A stretch of 64,000 bases of DNA, from positions 4,494,480 to 4,558,479 of the forward strand of contig NZ_JBGCUS010000001.1 in assembly GCF_041415945.1 (NCBI RefSeq), written 5' to 3'. The position numbers and the translations under genes were made by a program. The notes beneath the pieces are model-generated. The model worked only from the letters and a program-made list of their open reading frames with translations. It was not told the origin of the DNA and searched no databases. This stretch comes from Ancylobacter sp. IITR112. GTDB lineage: Bacteria; Pseudomonadota; Alphaproteobacteria; Rhizobiales; Xanthobacteraceae. This document shows positions 52,095-61,770 of this stretch, piece after piece. How positions within the stretch are numbered: the first letter of the stretch is position 1; the number at the start of each line of letters is the position of its first letter.

Positions 52095-53528
52095 TCACTC
52101 GTTCCGGGCGGTCAAGCGCCCGGGGCGAAGGGCGGGGCGCGAAGATCCTGCCGTTCCCGCCTCCGTCAGCGCCAGCAGCGCCCCGAACCGCAGCGCCTCG
52201 AACACCCCGAAATCCGGGGTCGTGCCGATCAGCAGACCCACGGCGAAGGCCGGGATGAATGACCAGGTGAGCCCGCTCGCCAACGCTTGCTCCCGTGGCT
52301 CGCCGCGGCGGACGGGTGCGAGCAGCAGCCGCGCCACAAAGGCGAAATAGAGGATGAAGCCGGCAAGGCCGGTGCTGGCGAAGAGGACCACGGCAAAATT
52401 GGAGGCGCGGGTGGAGCCGAGGCCGACGCCGAGGAGATAGCTGTCGAGCCCCGCCTGCATCGACCGCGCCGTCCAGGCGCTGCGCTCCGCATAGGAGCCG
52501 CTCTGGGTTTTGCTGAACACCACTTCGTCGAGCCGCTCCATGACCGGCTCGAAGATGCCGGGTGTGATCATTACCGCGGCGGCGGCGAAGCCGATGATCG
52601 CCAGGGCGAGGAAGAAATCCTCGCGCACGCCGCCCTGGGAGATCCGTGGGCGGTTGATCCGGAAGGCGCGGGTGAACCAGTCGAGGCCGATCAGCAGTGC
52701 AAGAACCCCCAAACCGACATAACCGGCCGAGGAAGTGGACGCCACCACCAGGGTCGCCAGCGCCACGATGAGCGCGTTGAGACGCATGGAGGACGCGCGG
52801 TTGCCGCTCATTCGTCGCAGGAAATACAGGCAGGCCAGCAGGTTCAGCGCCAGGGCACCAAAGGATGAGGCTTCCGGCATCAGCCCGGTGACCCGGCGCA
52901 CCCCATCGGCGATGGTGGCATTGTCCAGCAAGGCGTAATTCGCCGTCTTGAAGCTATCCAGAAGCGGGTCGAGCGCCACGAAGCCCGTCAAATAGCTGAG
53001 GATTCCGGTGAGGACCGTCACGGCGGCGCTCAACATCAGGCCGGGCAGGATCAGGTCGCGATGCTTCGGCGCGCGGAAGAAGCAGGCGAAGGCGAACACC
53101 AGCAGCACCGACACGGTGAGATTGGCGAGCTGCGAGAGATTCTGCAGCGTCGGGCGCAGCAACGCGGCCTCGCGAAAGGCCGTCGCCATCGGCACGATCG
53201 TGACCTGTCCGGCGAGCAGACGCGGCATGAACAGCGTCACCAGCAGCGCAACCGTCCAGAACAGCGTCAGCAGCAGGCCCGGTCCCCGCAGCGCCGTCGT
53301 CAACAGGTCGGAAATCCCGTGGCGCCGCAGGAGGAACTGCCGCAGCACGAACAGGGCGGCGGCGACATGCACGGCCAGCAGCGAAAGACCGCCGGTCATC
53401 TGCACCGGGACGACGGCGAACATGCCGAATGGCAGCATGCCGAAGAACAGCCACAGCAGAACCGGACGCCGCGCGAACAGGCCCCACAGCGCCACCGCCC
53501 AGAACAGGGCCGCCGCCAGCGCCGTCAT
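52095..53528 (-). CDS. O-antigen ligase/polymerase-like membrane protein
   Basis: A 477-aa protein with ten or more hydrophobic segments, beginning MTALAAALFWAVALWGLFAR. The central loop has TGLMPEASSFGALALNLLAC and a periplasmic stretch around SKTQSGSYAERSAWTARSMQ, then GVGLGSTRASNFAVVLFAST, the general pattern of Wzy/WaaL proteins. Which of polymerisation, ligation or export-linked work it does cannot be told. It overlaps the glycosyltransferase gene upstream by four bases. Confidence 0.75.
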   Translation of the reverse strand: MTALAAALFWAVALWGLFARRPVLLWLFFGMLPFGMFAVVPVQMTGGLSLLAVHVAAALFVLRQFLLRRHGISDLLTTALRGPGLLLTLFWTVALLVTLFMPRLLAGQVTIVPMATAFREAALLRPTLQNLSQLANLTVSVLLVFAFACFFRAPKHRDLILPGLMLSAAVTVLTGILSYLTGFVALDPLLDSFKTANYALLDNATIADGVRRVTGLMPEASSFGALALNLLACLYFLRRMSGNRASSMRLNALIVALATLVVASTSSAGYVGLGVLALLIGLDWFTRAFRINRPRISQGGVREDFFLALAIIGFAAAAVMITPGIFEPVMERLDEVVFSKTQSGSYAERSAWTARSMQAGLDSYLLGVGLGSTRASNFAVVLFASTGLAGFILYFAFVARLLLAPVRRGEPREQALASGLTWSFIPAFAVGLLIGTTPDFGVFEALRFGALLALTEAGTAGSSRPALRPGRLTARNE

Positions 53529-54628
53529 GGCGGGAAGCGGCCATGGCCGGCCGCGCTTTCGGCGGCGCCGTCGACGACCTCCATGAGGCGGGTCCCGGCG
53601 GCGCGCCAGGTGAAGCGGGCGACGAAGGCGCGGCCCTCGCGGGCGAGGCCGTCATACAGCCCGTTGTCGCCGCGCAGCCGCAGCAGCGCGGCCTCCCAGG
53701 CGGCGGGGTCGTGCGGGTCGGCGTGTAGCGCGCCGGGGCCGCACACTTCCGGCAGTGCGCCGCACGGGGCAATGATGGCGGGGGTGCCCAGCATCAGCCC
53801 TTCCACCGGCGGCAGGCCGAAACCCTCGGTGAGCGAGGGGGTGCAGACCGCCAGCGCGTTCGCCTGCAAGGCGCGCATCTCGCCCTCCGCGACATAACCG
53901 GGAAACAGTACATTGGCGCCGGCGGTCACGCCGGCGGCGGCGAAGGCGTCGCGGCCGGCGGCGCCGACGAGCACGAGAGTCATGTCCTGCAGCGCTGGGC
54001 GCGAGAAGGCGCGGATCAGCAGCGGGATATTCTTGTGCGGCATGAGATTGGCGAGCGCCAGCGCATAGAGGCGCGGGGCCAGCCCCAGCCGGGCAAGGAT
54101 CGCCGGCTCGGGCGGGGTGCGCAGCACATGGTCGGCGCCATTGGCGATGACATGAACCCTCTCCGCCGGCGCGAGGCCCAGCCCGATCAGTTCGCCCTTG
54201 GCGAAGTGCGACACCGTCAGCAGCCCGAGCTGGCGCCGGCCGGCGAGACGGATATTGGCCTTCAACGTTTCCCGGAACGCCAGCGCATAGGAGGCCGGCG
54301 TGGTGAAGACCTGCGCGTCGTGCACCATGGTCATGCCCCGCCGCAGCAAGAGCGGACTGCGCGACGCGAAGTTGAGCAGTAGCCGGCCCGCGGCGGCGCG
54401 GGGCAGGTCGATCTGTTCCCAGATATTGCCGGTCCGCCGGCCGATGCGCGTGACCGGCAGCCCGACATCGCGCACGCACGCATTCGGTGGCGCCAACACA
54501 TGGATAGGCCGCGCCTCTGGGGCGTCCGAGGCCAGCCTATCGGCGAGGGCGCGCGTCAGATGCTCCGCCACCGCATAGGTCGCGGCCGGCGGACCGGCGA
54601 GAAAACGCCCGTTTATGCAGATTTCCAC
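53525..54628 (-). CDS. Glycosyltransferase family 4, copy B of a partial duplicate
   Basis: A 367-aa GT-B enzyme. The N-terminal acceptor half starts MEICINGRFLAGPPAATYAV and differs from its neighbour. The C-terminal donor half (from about residue 127, TVSHFAKGEL) is nearly identical to that of the next enzyme. It has IANGADHVLRTPPEPAILAR, LMPHKNIPLLIRAFSRPAL and the sugar-nucleotide motif TEGFGLPPVEGLMLGTPAI (E-x7-E). It probably adds a mannose-type residue to the polysaccharide. Overlaps the start of the following gene by four bases and the preceding one by 16. Confidence 0.88.
   Translation of the reverse strand: MEICINGRFLAGPPAATYAVAEHLTRALADRLASDAPEARPIHVLAPPNACVRDVGLPVTRIGRRTGNIWEQIDLPRAAAGRLLLNFASRSPLLLRRGMTMVHDAQVFTTPASYALAFRETLKANIRLAGRRQLGLLTVSHFAKGELIGLGLAPAERVHVIANGADHVLRTPPEPAILARLGLAPRLYALALANLMPHKNIPLLIRAFSRPALQDMTLVLVGAAGRDAFAAAGVTAGANVLFPGYVAEGEMRALQANALAVCTPSLTEGFGLPPVEGLMLGTPAIIAPCGALPEVCGPGALHADPHDPAAWEAALLRLRGDNGLYDGLAREGRAFVARFTWRAAGTRLMEVVDGAAESAAGHGRFPP
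53570..54251. repeat. 682-bp direct repeat, copy B (glycosyltransferase 3' halves)
   Basis: This stretch and 54658-55339 are direct repeats 1088 bases apart, with about eight mismatches seen by eye (roughly 99% identity). It covers the donor-binding halves of two adjacent glycosyltransferase genes and stops sharply at CGGCGAGACGG. Confidence 0.92.
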
Positions 54629-55719
54629 CCGCCCTCCGGTCCGTTTGGCGCCACGCTGTCGACGACCTCCATGAGGCGGGTCGCGGCGGCGCGCCAGGTG
54701 AAGCGGGCGACGAAGGCGCGGCCCTCGCGGGCGAGGCCGTCATGCAGCCCGTTGTCGCCGCGCAGCCGCAGCAGCGCGGCCTCCCAGGCGGCGGGGTCGT
54801 GCGGGTCGGCGTGTAGCGCGCCGGGGCCGCACACTTCCGGCAGTGCGCCGCACGGGGCAATGATGGCGGGGGTGCCCAGCATCAGCCCTTCCACCGGCGG
54901 CAGGCCGAAACCCTCGGTGAGCGAGGGGGTGCAGACCGCCAGCGCGTTCGCCTGCAAGGCGCGCATCTCGCCCTCCGCGACATAGCCGGGAAACAGCACA
55001 TTGGCGCCGGCCGTCACGCCGGCGGCGGCGAAGGCGTCGCGGCCGGCGGCGCCGACGAGCACGAGAGTCATGTCCTGCAGCGCTGGGCGCGAGAAGGCGC
55101 GGATCAGCAGCGGGATATTCTTGTGCGGCATGAGATTGGCGAGCGCCAGCGCATAGAGGCGCGGGGCCAGCCCCAGCCGGGCGAGGATCTCCGGCTCGGG
55201 CGGGGTGCGCAGCACATGGTCGGCGCCATTGGCGATGACATGAACCCTCTCCGCCGGCGCGAGGCCCAGCCCGACCAGTTCGCCCTTGGCGAAGTGCGAC
55301 ACCGTCAGCAGCCCGAGCTGGCGCCGGCCGGCGAGACGGGCCTGCCACTGGCCGGCAAGCCGCCGGGCAACAGGGTAGGATCGCGGCACGGTAAAAGCCT
55401 GCGCGTCGTGCAGCAGGGTGAGCGCGTTGCGCGCGGCGACGGGGGTGCGGTTGCACAGGCTGAGCAGGAGACCGCCGCGGCTGTGCAAGGGCAGCGACAT
55501 CTGCTCCCACGCGACGCCGGCCAGCCCTCCCACGGGATGGGCGGGAATGCCGGGATCATTGGCGAGCCGGGCAAGGCCGGGCGGCACCAGCAGCCGCAAT
55601 TCCCTGTCGGTCACCACTTCCGCCAGAGCGGCGATCAATTCCTGCGCCACGCGGTGCACGGCGGTCGGCCCGGCCGAGGTGAACTTGCCGTTGATGAAGA
55701 GCGGAGCCTTGCGGGCCAT
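54613..55719 (-). CDS. Glycosyltransferase family 4, copy A of a partial duplicate
   Basis: A 368-aa GT-B enzyme starting MARKAPLFINGKFTSAGPTA at 55719, two bases after the preceding gene's stop. The acceptor half (residues 1-125) is only distantly like its neighbour's. The donor half (from TVSHFAKGEL onward) is the near-identical segment, including IANGADHVL, MPHKNIPLL and TEGFGLPPVEGL. The different acceptor halves suggest that the two enzymes use the same donor sugar on different acceptors. Confidence 0.88.
   Translation of the reverse strand: MARKAPLFINGKFTSAGPTAVHRVAQELIAALAEVVTDRELRLLVPPGLARLANDPGIPAHPVGGLAGVAWEQMSLPLHSRGGLLLSLCNRTPVAARNALTLLHDAQAFTVPRSYPVARRLAGQWQARLAGRRQLGLLTVSHFAKGELVGLGLAPAERVHVIANGADHVLRTPPEPEILARLGLAPRLYALALANLMPHKNIPLLIRAFSRPALQDMTLVLVGAAGRDAFAAAGVTAGANVLFPGYVAEGEMRALQANALAVCTPSLTEGFGLPPVEGLMLGTPAIIAPCGALPEVCGPGALHADPHDPAAWEAALLRLRGDNGLHDGLAREGRAFVARFTWRAAATRLMEVVDSVAPNGPEGGWKSA
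54658..55339. repeat. 682-bp direct repeat, copy A (glycosyltransferase 3' halves)
   Basis: Partner of 53570-54251. Differences seen include GTCGCGG against GTCCCGG near the left end and CGAGGATCTCC against CAAGGATCGCC near the right end. Confidence 0.92.
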
Positions 55720-55721
55720 GC

Positions 55722-56618
55722 CTAAAGTTCCAGGATGCGGCGCGGATCGGCGCGCCCGGCGATGATCTCGCGCAGCGCCAGCCAATTTCCGGCCAGCCGC
55801 CCCCGCCGGTCAATCCACGGCTCGGGCCGCGCCAGCCGGGCGGTATTCGCCAGCAGGCTGCGCAGCATCAGCCGATAGGCGAAGAGGGGCGGCATGGTTC
55901 CCTTGCGCCGGAGATACCAGGGATTGGCGATCTGGCTGTAGCCCAGCCGGCGGCCATTGCGCTCGCGGCCGGCCTTCTCGCCGCAATGTACGCCATAAAA
56001 GGCGTCGGTATAGACCAGCGGACCCTGCAGACGGCTGCCGAAGTCGATGTCCTCCTGCCAGCCATAGAGCGGCAGATTCTCGTCAAAGCGGACAGTGCCG
56101 ATCGCCGCCCGGCGATAGGCCATGTTGCAGCCATAGAGGCCTTTATGCGGCGGGGAAACGCTGAGGCGCGGCGGCTCTTGCCGGGCGTCCTCCGCCTCCA
56201 CCAGCGCCACGGCCGTCGCCGGGGCGATGCCCGGTCCGCCGATGCCATCCGCCAGCAGCCGGCCGCTCGCCCCGGAAATGGCGGGATAGGCGGCGAAGAA
56301 GCGGGCAACGCCGTCGATGAGGCGGCAAGAGGGAACGTAGTCGTCATCAAGAAACAGCACGATGTCGAGGTCCGGCGGCAGCCTGTCCAGCGCGCGGTTG
56401 CGCTGCCGGCAGGAGCCGCGCGGCCCGAACAGCCGTTCCAGCGGGAACGGGTAGGTACGCGGGGGCGGCGCGTCGGCGGCGCTTTCCATCGACAGCACGA
56501 CGCAGGCCGGTGCCCGGCTCTGCAGCGCCAGCCGGTCCAGCAGCGTCGCCACGTTCGGCGCCCGCCCCAGCGTGGCGATGATGATGCCGACCGAGGGCTC
56601 CTGCACCGCGCCGCTCAC
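55722..56618 (-). CDS. Glycosyltransferase family 2
   Basis: A 298-aa GT-A enzyme. Start GTG at 56618 (VSGAVQEPSVGIIIATLGRA), whose GTGA overlaps the stop of the preceding gene. The nucleotide-binding part is VGIIIATLGRAPNVATLLDR. The metal-binding motif is VLFLDDDYVPS (DxD), followed by NMAYRRAAIGTVRFDENLPL and GWQEDIDFGSRL (ED motif). It resembles rhamnosyl- and galactofuranosyl-type enzymes, but the donor is not certain. Confidence 0.88.
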   Translation of the reverse strand: MSGAVQEPSVGIIIATLGRAPNVATLLDRLALQSRAPACVVLSMESAADAPPPRTYPFPLERLFGPRGSCRQRNRALDRLPPDLDIVLFLDDDYVPSCRLIDGVARFFAAYPAISGASGRLLADGIGGPGIAPATAVALVEAEDARQEPPRLSVSPPHKGLYGCNMAYRRAAIGTVRFDENLPLYGWQEDIDFGSRLQGPLVYTDAFYGVHCGEKAGRERNGRRLGYSQIANPWYLRRKGTMPPLFAYRLMLRSLLANTARLARPEPWIDRRGRLAGNWLALREIIAGRADPRRILEL

Positions 56619-57703
56619 CGCGCCGCTCCGGCGTGCCGGTCGATGAGCTGGCACCATTGGCCGAGAACGCGGCTGCGCTCGAAGGCCGCCAAATGGGCGC
56701 GGCTGCCGGCGACGCGCGCGGCCCGTTCGCTCGCCGGCATCAGCGCCAGCGCGCGCATGCCCTGCGCGATCGCCGCCACATCCGTGGCGTCAGCGTGCAG
56801 CATGGACGGCCCGCCGACTTCCAAAAAGACGCTGTTTGCCGTCACCAGGCACGGCAGGCCGTGCTCTGCCGCCTCGATCACCGGCATGCCGAACCCTTCC
56901 AGCAAGCTCATCAGCACGAAGCCGCCGGCATGGCGATAGAGCCAGCGTAGTTCCGCCTCGCTGGTATAGCCCGACAGGACCACGCCGGGCGTTCTGTTCC
57001 CGAGATCTATCGCGTCTTCCGCGCCGGGTTCGTTGCCGCCGATCAGCACATATTGCCAGCCCTGCCCTGCCAGCCCGCTGCGGGCGAAAGCCTCGATGCA
57101 CCGCGCCTGGTTCTTGCGCCGGCCGAGGCTGCCGACGGTGAGCAGAAAATGCGCGCCGATACCGGCGGGGCGGGATTCGGGCGCCTCCGCCACTTGGCGG
57201 CGAACCGGAATGTAGATGACGGTGGAGGAGGGATAATCCTCGCCATAAAGCGCGTGGAACGCCTGCTGCGAGGTGCGGCTGACAAACACCATATGCGGTT
57301 TTGCCGCGCGGATCGCGGCGTAGCTGTGGGCGTAGAGCGCGTCGACCCGGGGGGCGAAGTACCGGGCATGGGTGATGGGCCCGACATCGTGGCACAATAC
57401 GATATCCCGCGCTTCCAGCCGGTGGCGCGTCACGCTGAGCGGATCGAGATGAAGCGTCGGGTGCACGGTTCGCAGCCGCGGCAGCGAGGCGGCGAGGCCC
57501 GGGAGGAAGACCCGCGCCGTGGTTTCCCAATGCGTCAACCGCCCGGCGAGGCGCCGGCCGAATTCGCTGCCGGGAAAACCGGCGAGGCGCCCATACCGAA
57601 CGGAGGCGACCCTTTCGCCGAGGCCGGCGATGATCTCCCGACCCAGAAACAGCTTTCCGGTCCGGTCGTTGAGCGCCAGCGAGAAATCGACATCAACCGG
57701 CAT
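56615..57703 (-). CDS. Glycosyltransferase family 4
   Basis: A 362-aa GT-B enzyme; start MPVDVDFSLALNDRTGKLFL is preferred over an ATG ten codons upstream. The acceptor domain holds VLCHDVGPITHARYFAP and MVFVSRTSQQAFHALYG. The donor domain has LTVGSLGRRKNQARCIEAFA and SLLEGFGMPVIEAAEHGLPC (E-x7-E). A sugar-transfer role in the same polysaccharide; it starts the block of four overlapping glycosyltransferase genes. Confidence 0.87.
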   Translation of the reverse strand: MPVDVDFSLALNDRTGKLFLGREIIAGLGERVASVRYGRLAGFPGSEFGRRLAGRLTHWETTARVFLPGLAASLPRLRTVHPTLHLDPLSVTRHRLEARDIVLCHDVGPITHARYFAPRVDALYAHSYAAIRAAKPHMVFVSRTSQQAFHALYGEDYPSSTVIYIPVRRQVAEAPESRPAGIGAHFLLTVGSLGRRKNQARCIEAFARSGLAGQGWQYVLIGGNEPGAEDAIDLGNRTPGVVLSGYTSEAELRWLYRHAGGFVLMSLLEGFGMPVIEAAEHGLPCLVTANSVFLEVGGPSMLHADATDVAAIAQGMRALALMPASERAARVAGSRAHLAAFERSRVLGQWCQLIDRHAGAAR

Positions 57704-57807
57704 GGGGGCCGCACGTACGGCGCCCGCACGCACAGGGCTCGCCTGCTCGGCAGGAAACGGCGCTGGCGCGGCTGGTCGGTGAGCTGCGGTTGGAGGAGCG
57801 AATCAGG

Positions 57808-59247
57808 TCAGTGCGCATTGCGGTGGATGATCACGCGGACGGTGAGGAGGAGAACCTTCACATCCATCCAGAGCGACCAGTTATTGATGTATTCGAGGTC
57901 GGAAGCAACGCGGGCCTCGATATCCCGCCGGCTCTGTGTCGCGCCGCGCAGCCCGCGGATCTGCGCGAGGCCGGTCAGCCCCGGCTTGACCGCGTGGCGG
58001 CTCCAGTAATCGGGAACCAGTTCCCAGAACAGCGCCCCTTCCGCGCGCGAGCCCAGCGCATGCGGCCGCGGGCCGACAAGGCTCATATTGCCGATCAGCA
58101 CGTTGAGAAGCTGCGGCAGCTCGTCGATGCTGGTCCGCCGCAGAAAGCGCCCCACCCGGGTCACACGCCGGTCGCTGCGCGAGGCGGACACCTGGCCGGT
58201 GGCGTCTGTCGTCTCGCTCCGCATGGTTCGCAGCTTGAAGCAGCGATAGGGACGGTTGTTGCGCCCGACCCTTTCCTGCACGAAGAAGGCCGGGCCGGGG
58301 CTGTCGAGCCTCACCAGCAGCGCGGCCGCCGCAATGGTGGGAGCGGTCGCCAGCAGGAGAGGCACGGTGATCGCGAGATCGAGCATCCGCTTGCTCAGGC
58401 GTTCGCCCAGCGTGAGCGGGCCACGCGACACCAGCAGCGTGGTCTGTTCGTTCCAGCGCGACAGGGAGAGCGGCTCGAAGCCGCCGAGATCGACCACTAC
58501 CTCGGCTTCGAAGCCGCTGAGCCGCATGGCCTCCGTCCATTCGAGCCGATCGCGCGGATCGGTCAGGGCGAGGATCACCCGGTCGGCATAACCGATGATG
58601 TCGCTCAGCGCGGCGAAGAAGGCGGGATCGTGCAGGCGCGGCTGGAGACCCGCCTTGCCCACCTCGACATAGGTCGTCAGTGCATCCTCCACGCGCCCTT
58701 CGGCATCGCCGTTGTCGGTGAGGACGACCCGGCGGGGCGCGATGACCGGCAGCAGCCGGTGGCGGGTTAACCGAGTCGCGGCTAACCGGCCCATGGCTAT
58801 CAGCGCGAAGGCTAGGATGAACGTGTAGCCGATTTCGAGACGCGACAGCAGGCTGCCGACCTTCAGCGCGAAGAGGGCGGTGAGGAAGATTCCGGCGGTG
58901 ACGAGTAGCGCGGCGAAGCTGGCCGAGACGGCCTGGCTGAGCGATGCGGCGGCTTCGACCGAATAGGCGCGCAGGCTGACCGCCGCGAGCAGATAGGTCG
59001 GGGCGAGAAAGAAGAAAACTTCCCAATTGCCGTCAAAGGGCGTGCCGTGGCGTAGGGCCGCGCCGGCGAGGCAGCTACCGGCAAGGGCGAGCAGGTCGAT
59101 CGTGGCAAGTCCGGCCGTGAGGCAGACGCGGACGGCGTCGCGGTAGCGCGTGAGACGGCCGGCGGGGCGCTCCTCCGACGCTTCGCCCGCGGCAGCCCCA
59201 CGCATGCCACCGTAAGCACCGAGGACTTCCATGCGTCTGTCTTTCAT
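57808..59247 (-). CDS. Polyprenyl glycosylphosphotransferase (initiating sugar transferase)
   Basis: A 479-aa WbaP/ExoY-type enzyme that starts the repeat unit by moving a sugar phosphate to undecaprenyl phosphate. Start [20 protein letters not shown] at 59247, with MEVLGAY at 59232 as an alternative. Four to five N-terminal membrane segments (residues ~35-165), a CoA-binding-like middle domain, one further segment near 310, then the catalytic bacterial sugar transferase domain. That domain has [54 protein letters not shown] and [12 protein letters not shown]. Divergent from the epimerase gene. Confidence 0.93.
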   Translation of the reverse strand: MKDRRMEVLGAYGGMRGAAAGEASEERPAGRLTRYRDAVRVCLTAGLATIDLLALAGSCLAGAALRHGTPFDGNWEVFFFLAPTYLLAAVSLRAYSVEAAASLSQAVSASFAALLVTAGIFLTALFALKVGSLLSRLEIGYTFILAFALIAMGRLAATRLTRHRLLPVIAPRRVVLTDNGDAEGRVEDALTTYVEVGKAGLQPRLHDPAFFAALSDIIGYADRVILALTDPRDRLEWTEAMRLSGFEAEVVVDLGGFEPLSLSRWNEQTTLLVSRGPLTLGERLSKRMLDLAITVPLLLATAPTIAAAALLVRLDSPGPAFFVQERVGRNNRPYRCFKLRTMRSETTDATGQVSASRSDRRVTRVGRFLRRTSIDELPQLLNVLIGNMSLVGPRPHALGSRAEGALFWELVPDYWSRHAVKPGLTGLAQIRGLRGATQSRRDIEARVASDLEYINNWSLWMDVKVLLLTVRVIIHRNAH

Positions 59248-59628
59248 TCCAGGAGCCGGGTGATGCCTGCGACAAGCGCGCATCAGCCGGCAAACGTTTT
59301 CCTGCCGCCCTGTCGCAGCAGGCACAGCCCCTGAAGAAGGCGGAAGCCTCCGATGCACCGCCAGCGTGCCCGCAAGGTAATCCGGCTGCGGTCCGCGCGG
59401 CTAAAATGCGCCAGCGGACTGCCATCGGCTTCCTTATGCCCCTTCAATTTCTATGGTAATTGCTTAGCAGAGATAACGGGCTCGGTGCAACGACCTGTAT
59501 TGATTATTGCACTTTCTGCCCAGCTTACCATGACGCAGAACGGTTACACATGCGCCCACAAATTTAGAATGATTTTAATAAAACGAACGGCAGAAGGTGT
59601 GAACTCCGGTGGACGGGCTGAGAACGGG

Positions 59629-60597
59629 ATGACGCAGCGACAGGTCGCGATTGTTTTCGGTGGTGCCGGTTTCATCGGTTCGCATTTATTACGAAGATTG
59701 ATGCAATCGCCCACGACCCGACCGATCAGCATCGACATAGCCCCGCCCAGGCTGCCGGTTCCGGGTGTCGACTACCGCCAGGGCGATGTCCGCGATCTTT
59801 CTGCATTGACGGTCGAAGGCGGCGTGGAGACGATTTTCAATCTCGCGGCGGTTCACACCACGCCCGGCCACCCGGCGCATGAATATTACGAGACGAATAT
59901 TCATGGAGCCCTGGAAGTCTGCGCCTTTGCCCGCCGCCAGGGGACGAAGAGGATCGTCTTCACCAGCTCCATCTCGGTCTATGGACCCGGCGAGGAAACC
60001 AGGTCGGAAGCCTCGCGCCGCCAGCCGGACTCGGCCTATGGGCGGTCGAAGGCGATGGCGGAGGATATTCACCAGGTCTGGCTGCAGGAGGCGGCGGAGC
60101 GGCAACTGGTCATATGCCGACCGGCCGTGATTTTCGGCCATGGCGAAGGCGGCAATTTCACCCGGCTCGCCCGGCTGCTGCGCCGTGGGCTGTTCGTGTA
60201 TCCGGGGCGGCGGGACACGATCAAGGCGTGCTTCTATGTCGAGGATCTCGTCGAGACGCTGCTCCATGCCGCCTCGCTGGACGAGCGGCTGCTGCTGTTC
60301 AACGGCTGCTATCCCGATCGCTACACATTGGAACAGATCGTCGAGACCTTTCGCGCCGACCATTTTCCGCATGCGAGGACGATGACCGTGCCGCGCCCGC
60401 TCGTGCTCGGCGTCGCCAGCGCCTTGCGGCCGATGGCCGGCGCGGGTATCGGCATCCACCCCGACCGTGTGTTGAAACTGGTACGCTCCACCGACGTGGT
60501 GCCGCGCTGGCTGGAATCGCGTGGCCTTGTCGCCCGGGGCCGGCTGCCTTCGGCGCTGCAACGCTGGAAAGACGAGTCCGCCGGTGCGTTCGACTGA
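59629..60597 (+). CDS. NAD-dependent epimerase/dehydratase
   Basis: A 322-aa extended SDR probably making a nucleotide-sugar precursor. MTQRQVAIVFGGAGFIGSHL has the GxxGxxG cofactor loop; IFNLAAVHTTPGH, FTSSISVYGPGEE (Ser) and SAYGRSKAMAED (YxxxK) form the active site. The start at 59629 is used because the longer upstream frame crosses an AT-rich promoter-like stretch (59500-59590). Substrate unknown. Followed after 42 bases by a glycosyltransferase gene. Confidence 0.88.
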   Translation: MTQRQVAIVFGGAGFIGSHLLRRLMQSPTTRPISIDIAPPRLPVPGVDYRQGDVRDLSALTVEGGVETIFNLAAVHTTPGHPAHEYYETNIHGALEVCAFARRQGTKRIVFTSSISVYGPGEETRSEASRRQPDSAYGRSKAMAEDIHQVWLQEAAERQLVICRPAVIFGHGEGGNFTRLARLLRRGLFVYPGRRDTIKACFYVEDLVETLLHAASLDERLLLFNGCYPDRYTLEQIVETFRADHFPHARTMTVPRPLVLGVASALRPMAGAGIGIHPDRVLKLVRSTDVVPRWLESRGLVARGRLPSALQRWKDESAGAFD

Positions 60598-60639
60598 CGC
60601 CCCATCCGCCTCTCCGGCTCGCGTGAAAGACGACAGGTC

Positions 60640-61770
60640 ATGAAGGTCGCCCTGGTTCACTACTGGCTGGTCGGGATGCGGGGCGGCGAGAAGGTGCTGG
60701 AATCCTTCTGCCGACTTTACCCGCAGGCGGATATTTTTACCCTGGTTGCTGAGCCGGCTCAGCTTTCCGACACGCTGCGGCGGCACCGGATCACCACCTC
60801 CTTCCTGCAGAAGATCGGCGGACGGCGGCACTATCAGAAAATGCTGCCGCTGATGCCTTATGCGCTGGAGAGCCTCGACCTCACCGGCTACGACCTGGTG
60901 ATCTCCAGCGAGGCCGGCCCGGCGAAAGGCGTGGTGACGCGGCCGGATAGCCTGCATGTCTGTTACTGCCATTCGCCGCTGCGCTATCTCTGGGATCTCG
61001 CGCCGCAATATCGCGCCGCCTCCGGCCCGCTCACCCGGCTGGCGATGACGCTCTTCGGCCCCGGCCTGCGCCAGTGGGACGTGACCACGGCCGCGCGGGT
61101 CGACGCCTTCATCGCCAACTCAGCCTATGTCGCCCAGCGCATCGGCAAGTACTACCGGCGCGAGGCCACGGTCATTCATCCGCCGGTGGACCTCAGCCGC
61201 TTCGCCCCGGCCGAGGCGGTGGACGACGCCTATCTCTGCGCCGGCCAGATCACGCCCTACAAGAAGATCGAACTGGCGGTCGAGGCTTTCAGCCGCATGG
61301 GGCGGCGCCTCGATATCATCGGCGAGGGAGCCAGCGACCAGCTCAGGCGCCGCGCCGGGCCCGGCATCCGCTTTCTGGGTCCGGTCAGCGATGCGGAGAT
61401 GGCGCGCCAACTCGCGCGCTGCCGGGCGCTGGTGTTTCCCGGCGTCGAGGATTTCGGCATCGTTCCGCTGGAGGCGATGGCCAGCGGCCGCCCGGTGCTT
61501 GCCTTCGGACGCGGCGGCGCCACGGAGACGGTGGTGGATGGAAAAACCGGCCTGCTGTTCCACGAACAGACGGCCGAGGCCATCATTGATGCCGTGCAGC
61601 GCTTCGAGGCGGGCGCCGTCACGGGCACGCCCGAGGAGTTTCGCGCCCATGTGGCGCAGTTCAGCCGTGACCGCTTCGAACGCCGGATTGCGTCCTTCAT
61701 TGACGAGCGCCTCGCGCGGACGGGATCGCCCCGGCCGGGCGGGGAGGACAGGAGTGCGAGAGCCAGATGA
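60640..61770 (+). CDS. Glycosyltransferase family 4 (mannosyltransferase-like)
   Basis: A 376-aa GT-B enzyme. The start MKVALVHYWLVGMRGGEKVL is diagnostic of a well-defined GT4 subgroup (LxGMRGGEKVLE), as are SSEAGPAKGV and CYCHSPLRYLWDL. In the donor half are CAGQITPYKKIELAVEAFSR and FPGVEDFGIVPLEAMASGRP (E-x7-E). It probably transfers mannose or a related sugar. Its stop overlaps the start of the export protein gene (ATGA), so they are co-expressed. Confidence 0.9.
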   Translation: MKVALVHYWLVGMRGGEKVLESFCRLYPQADIFTLVAEPAQLSDTLRRHRITTSFLQKIGGRRHYQKMLPLMPYALESLDLTGYDLVISSEAGPAKGVVTRPDSLHVCYCHSPLRYLWDLAPQYRAASGPLTRLAMTLFGPGLRQWDVTTAARVDAFIANSAYVAQRIGKYYRREATVIHPPVDLSRFAPAEAVDDAYLCAGQITPYKKIELAVEAFSRMGRRLDIIGEGASDQLRRRAGPGIRFLGPVSDAEMARQLARCRALVFPGVEDFGIVPLEAMASGRPVLAFGRGGATETVVDGKTGLLFHEQTAEAIIDAVQRFEAGAVTGTPEEFRAHVAQFSRDRFERRIASFIDERLARTGSPRPGGEDRSARAR

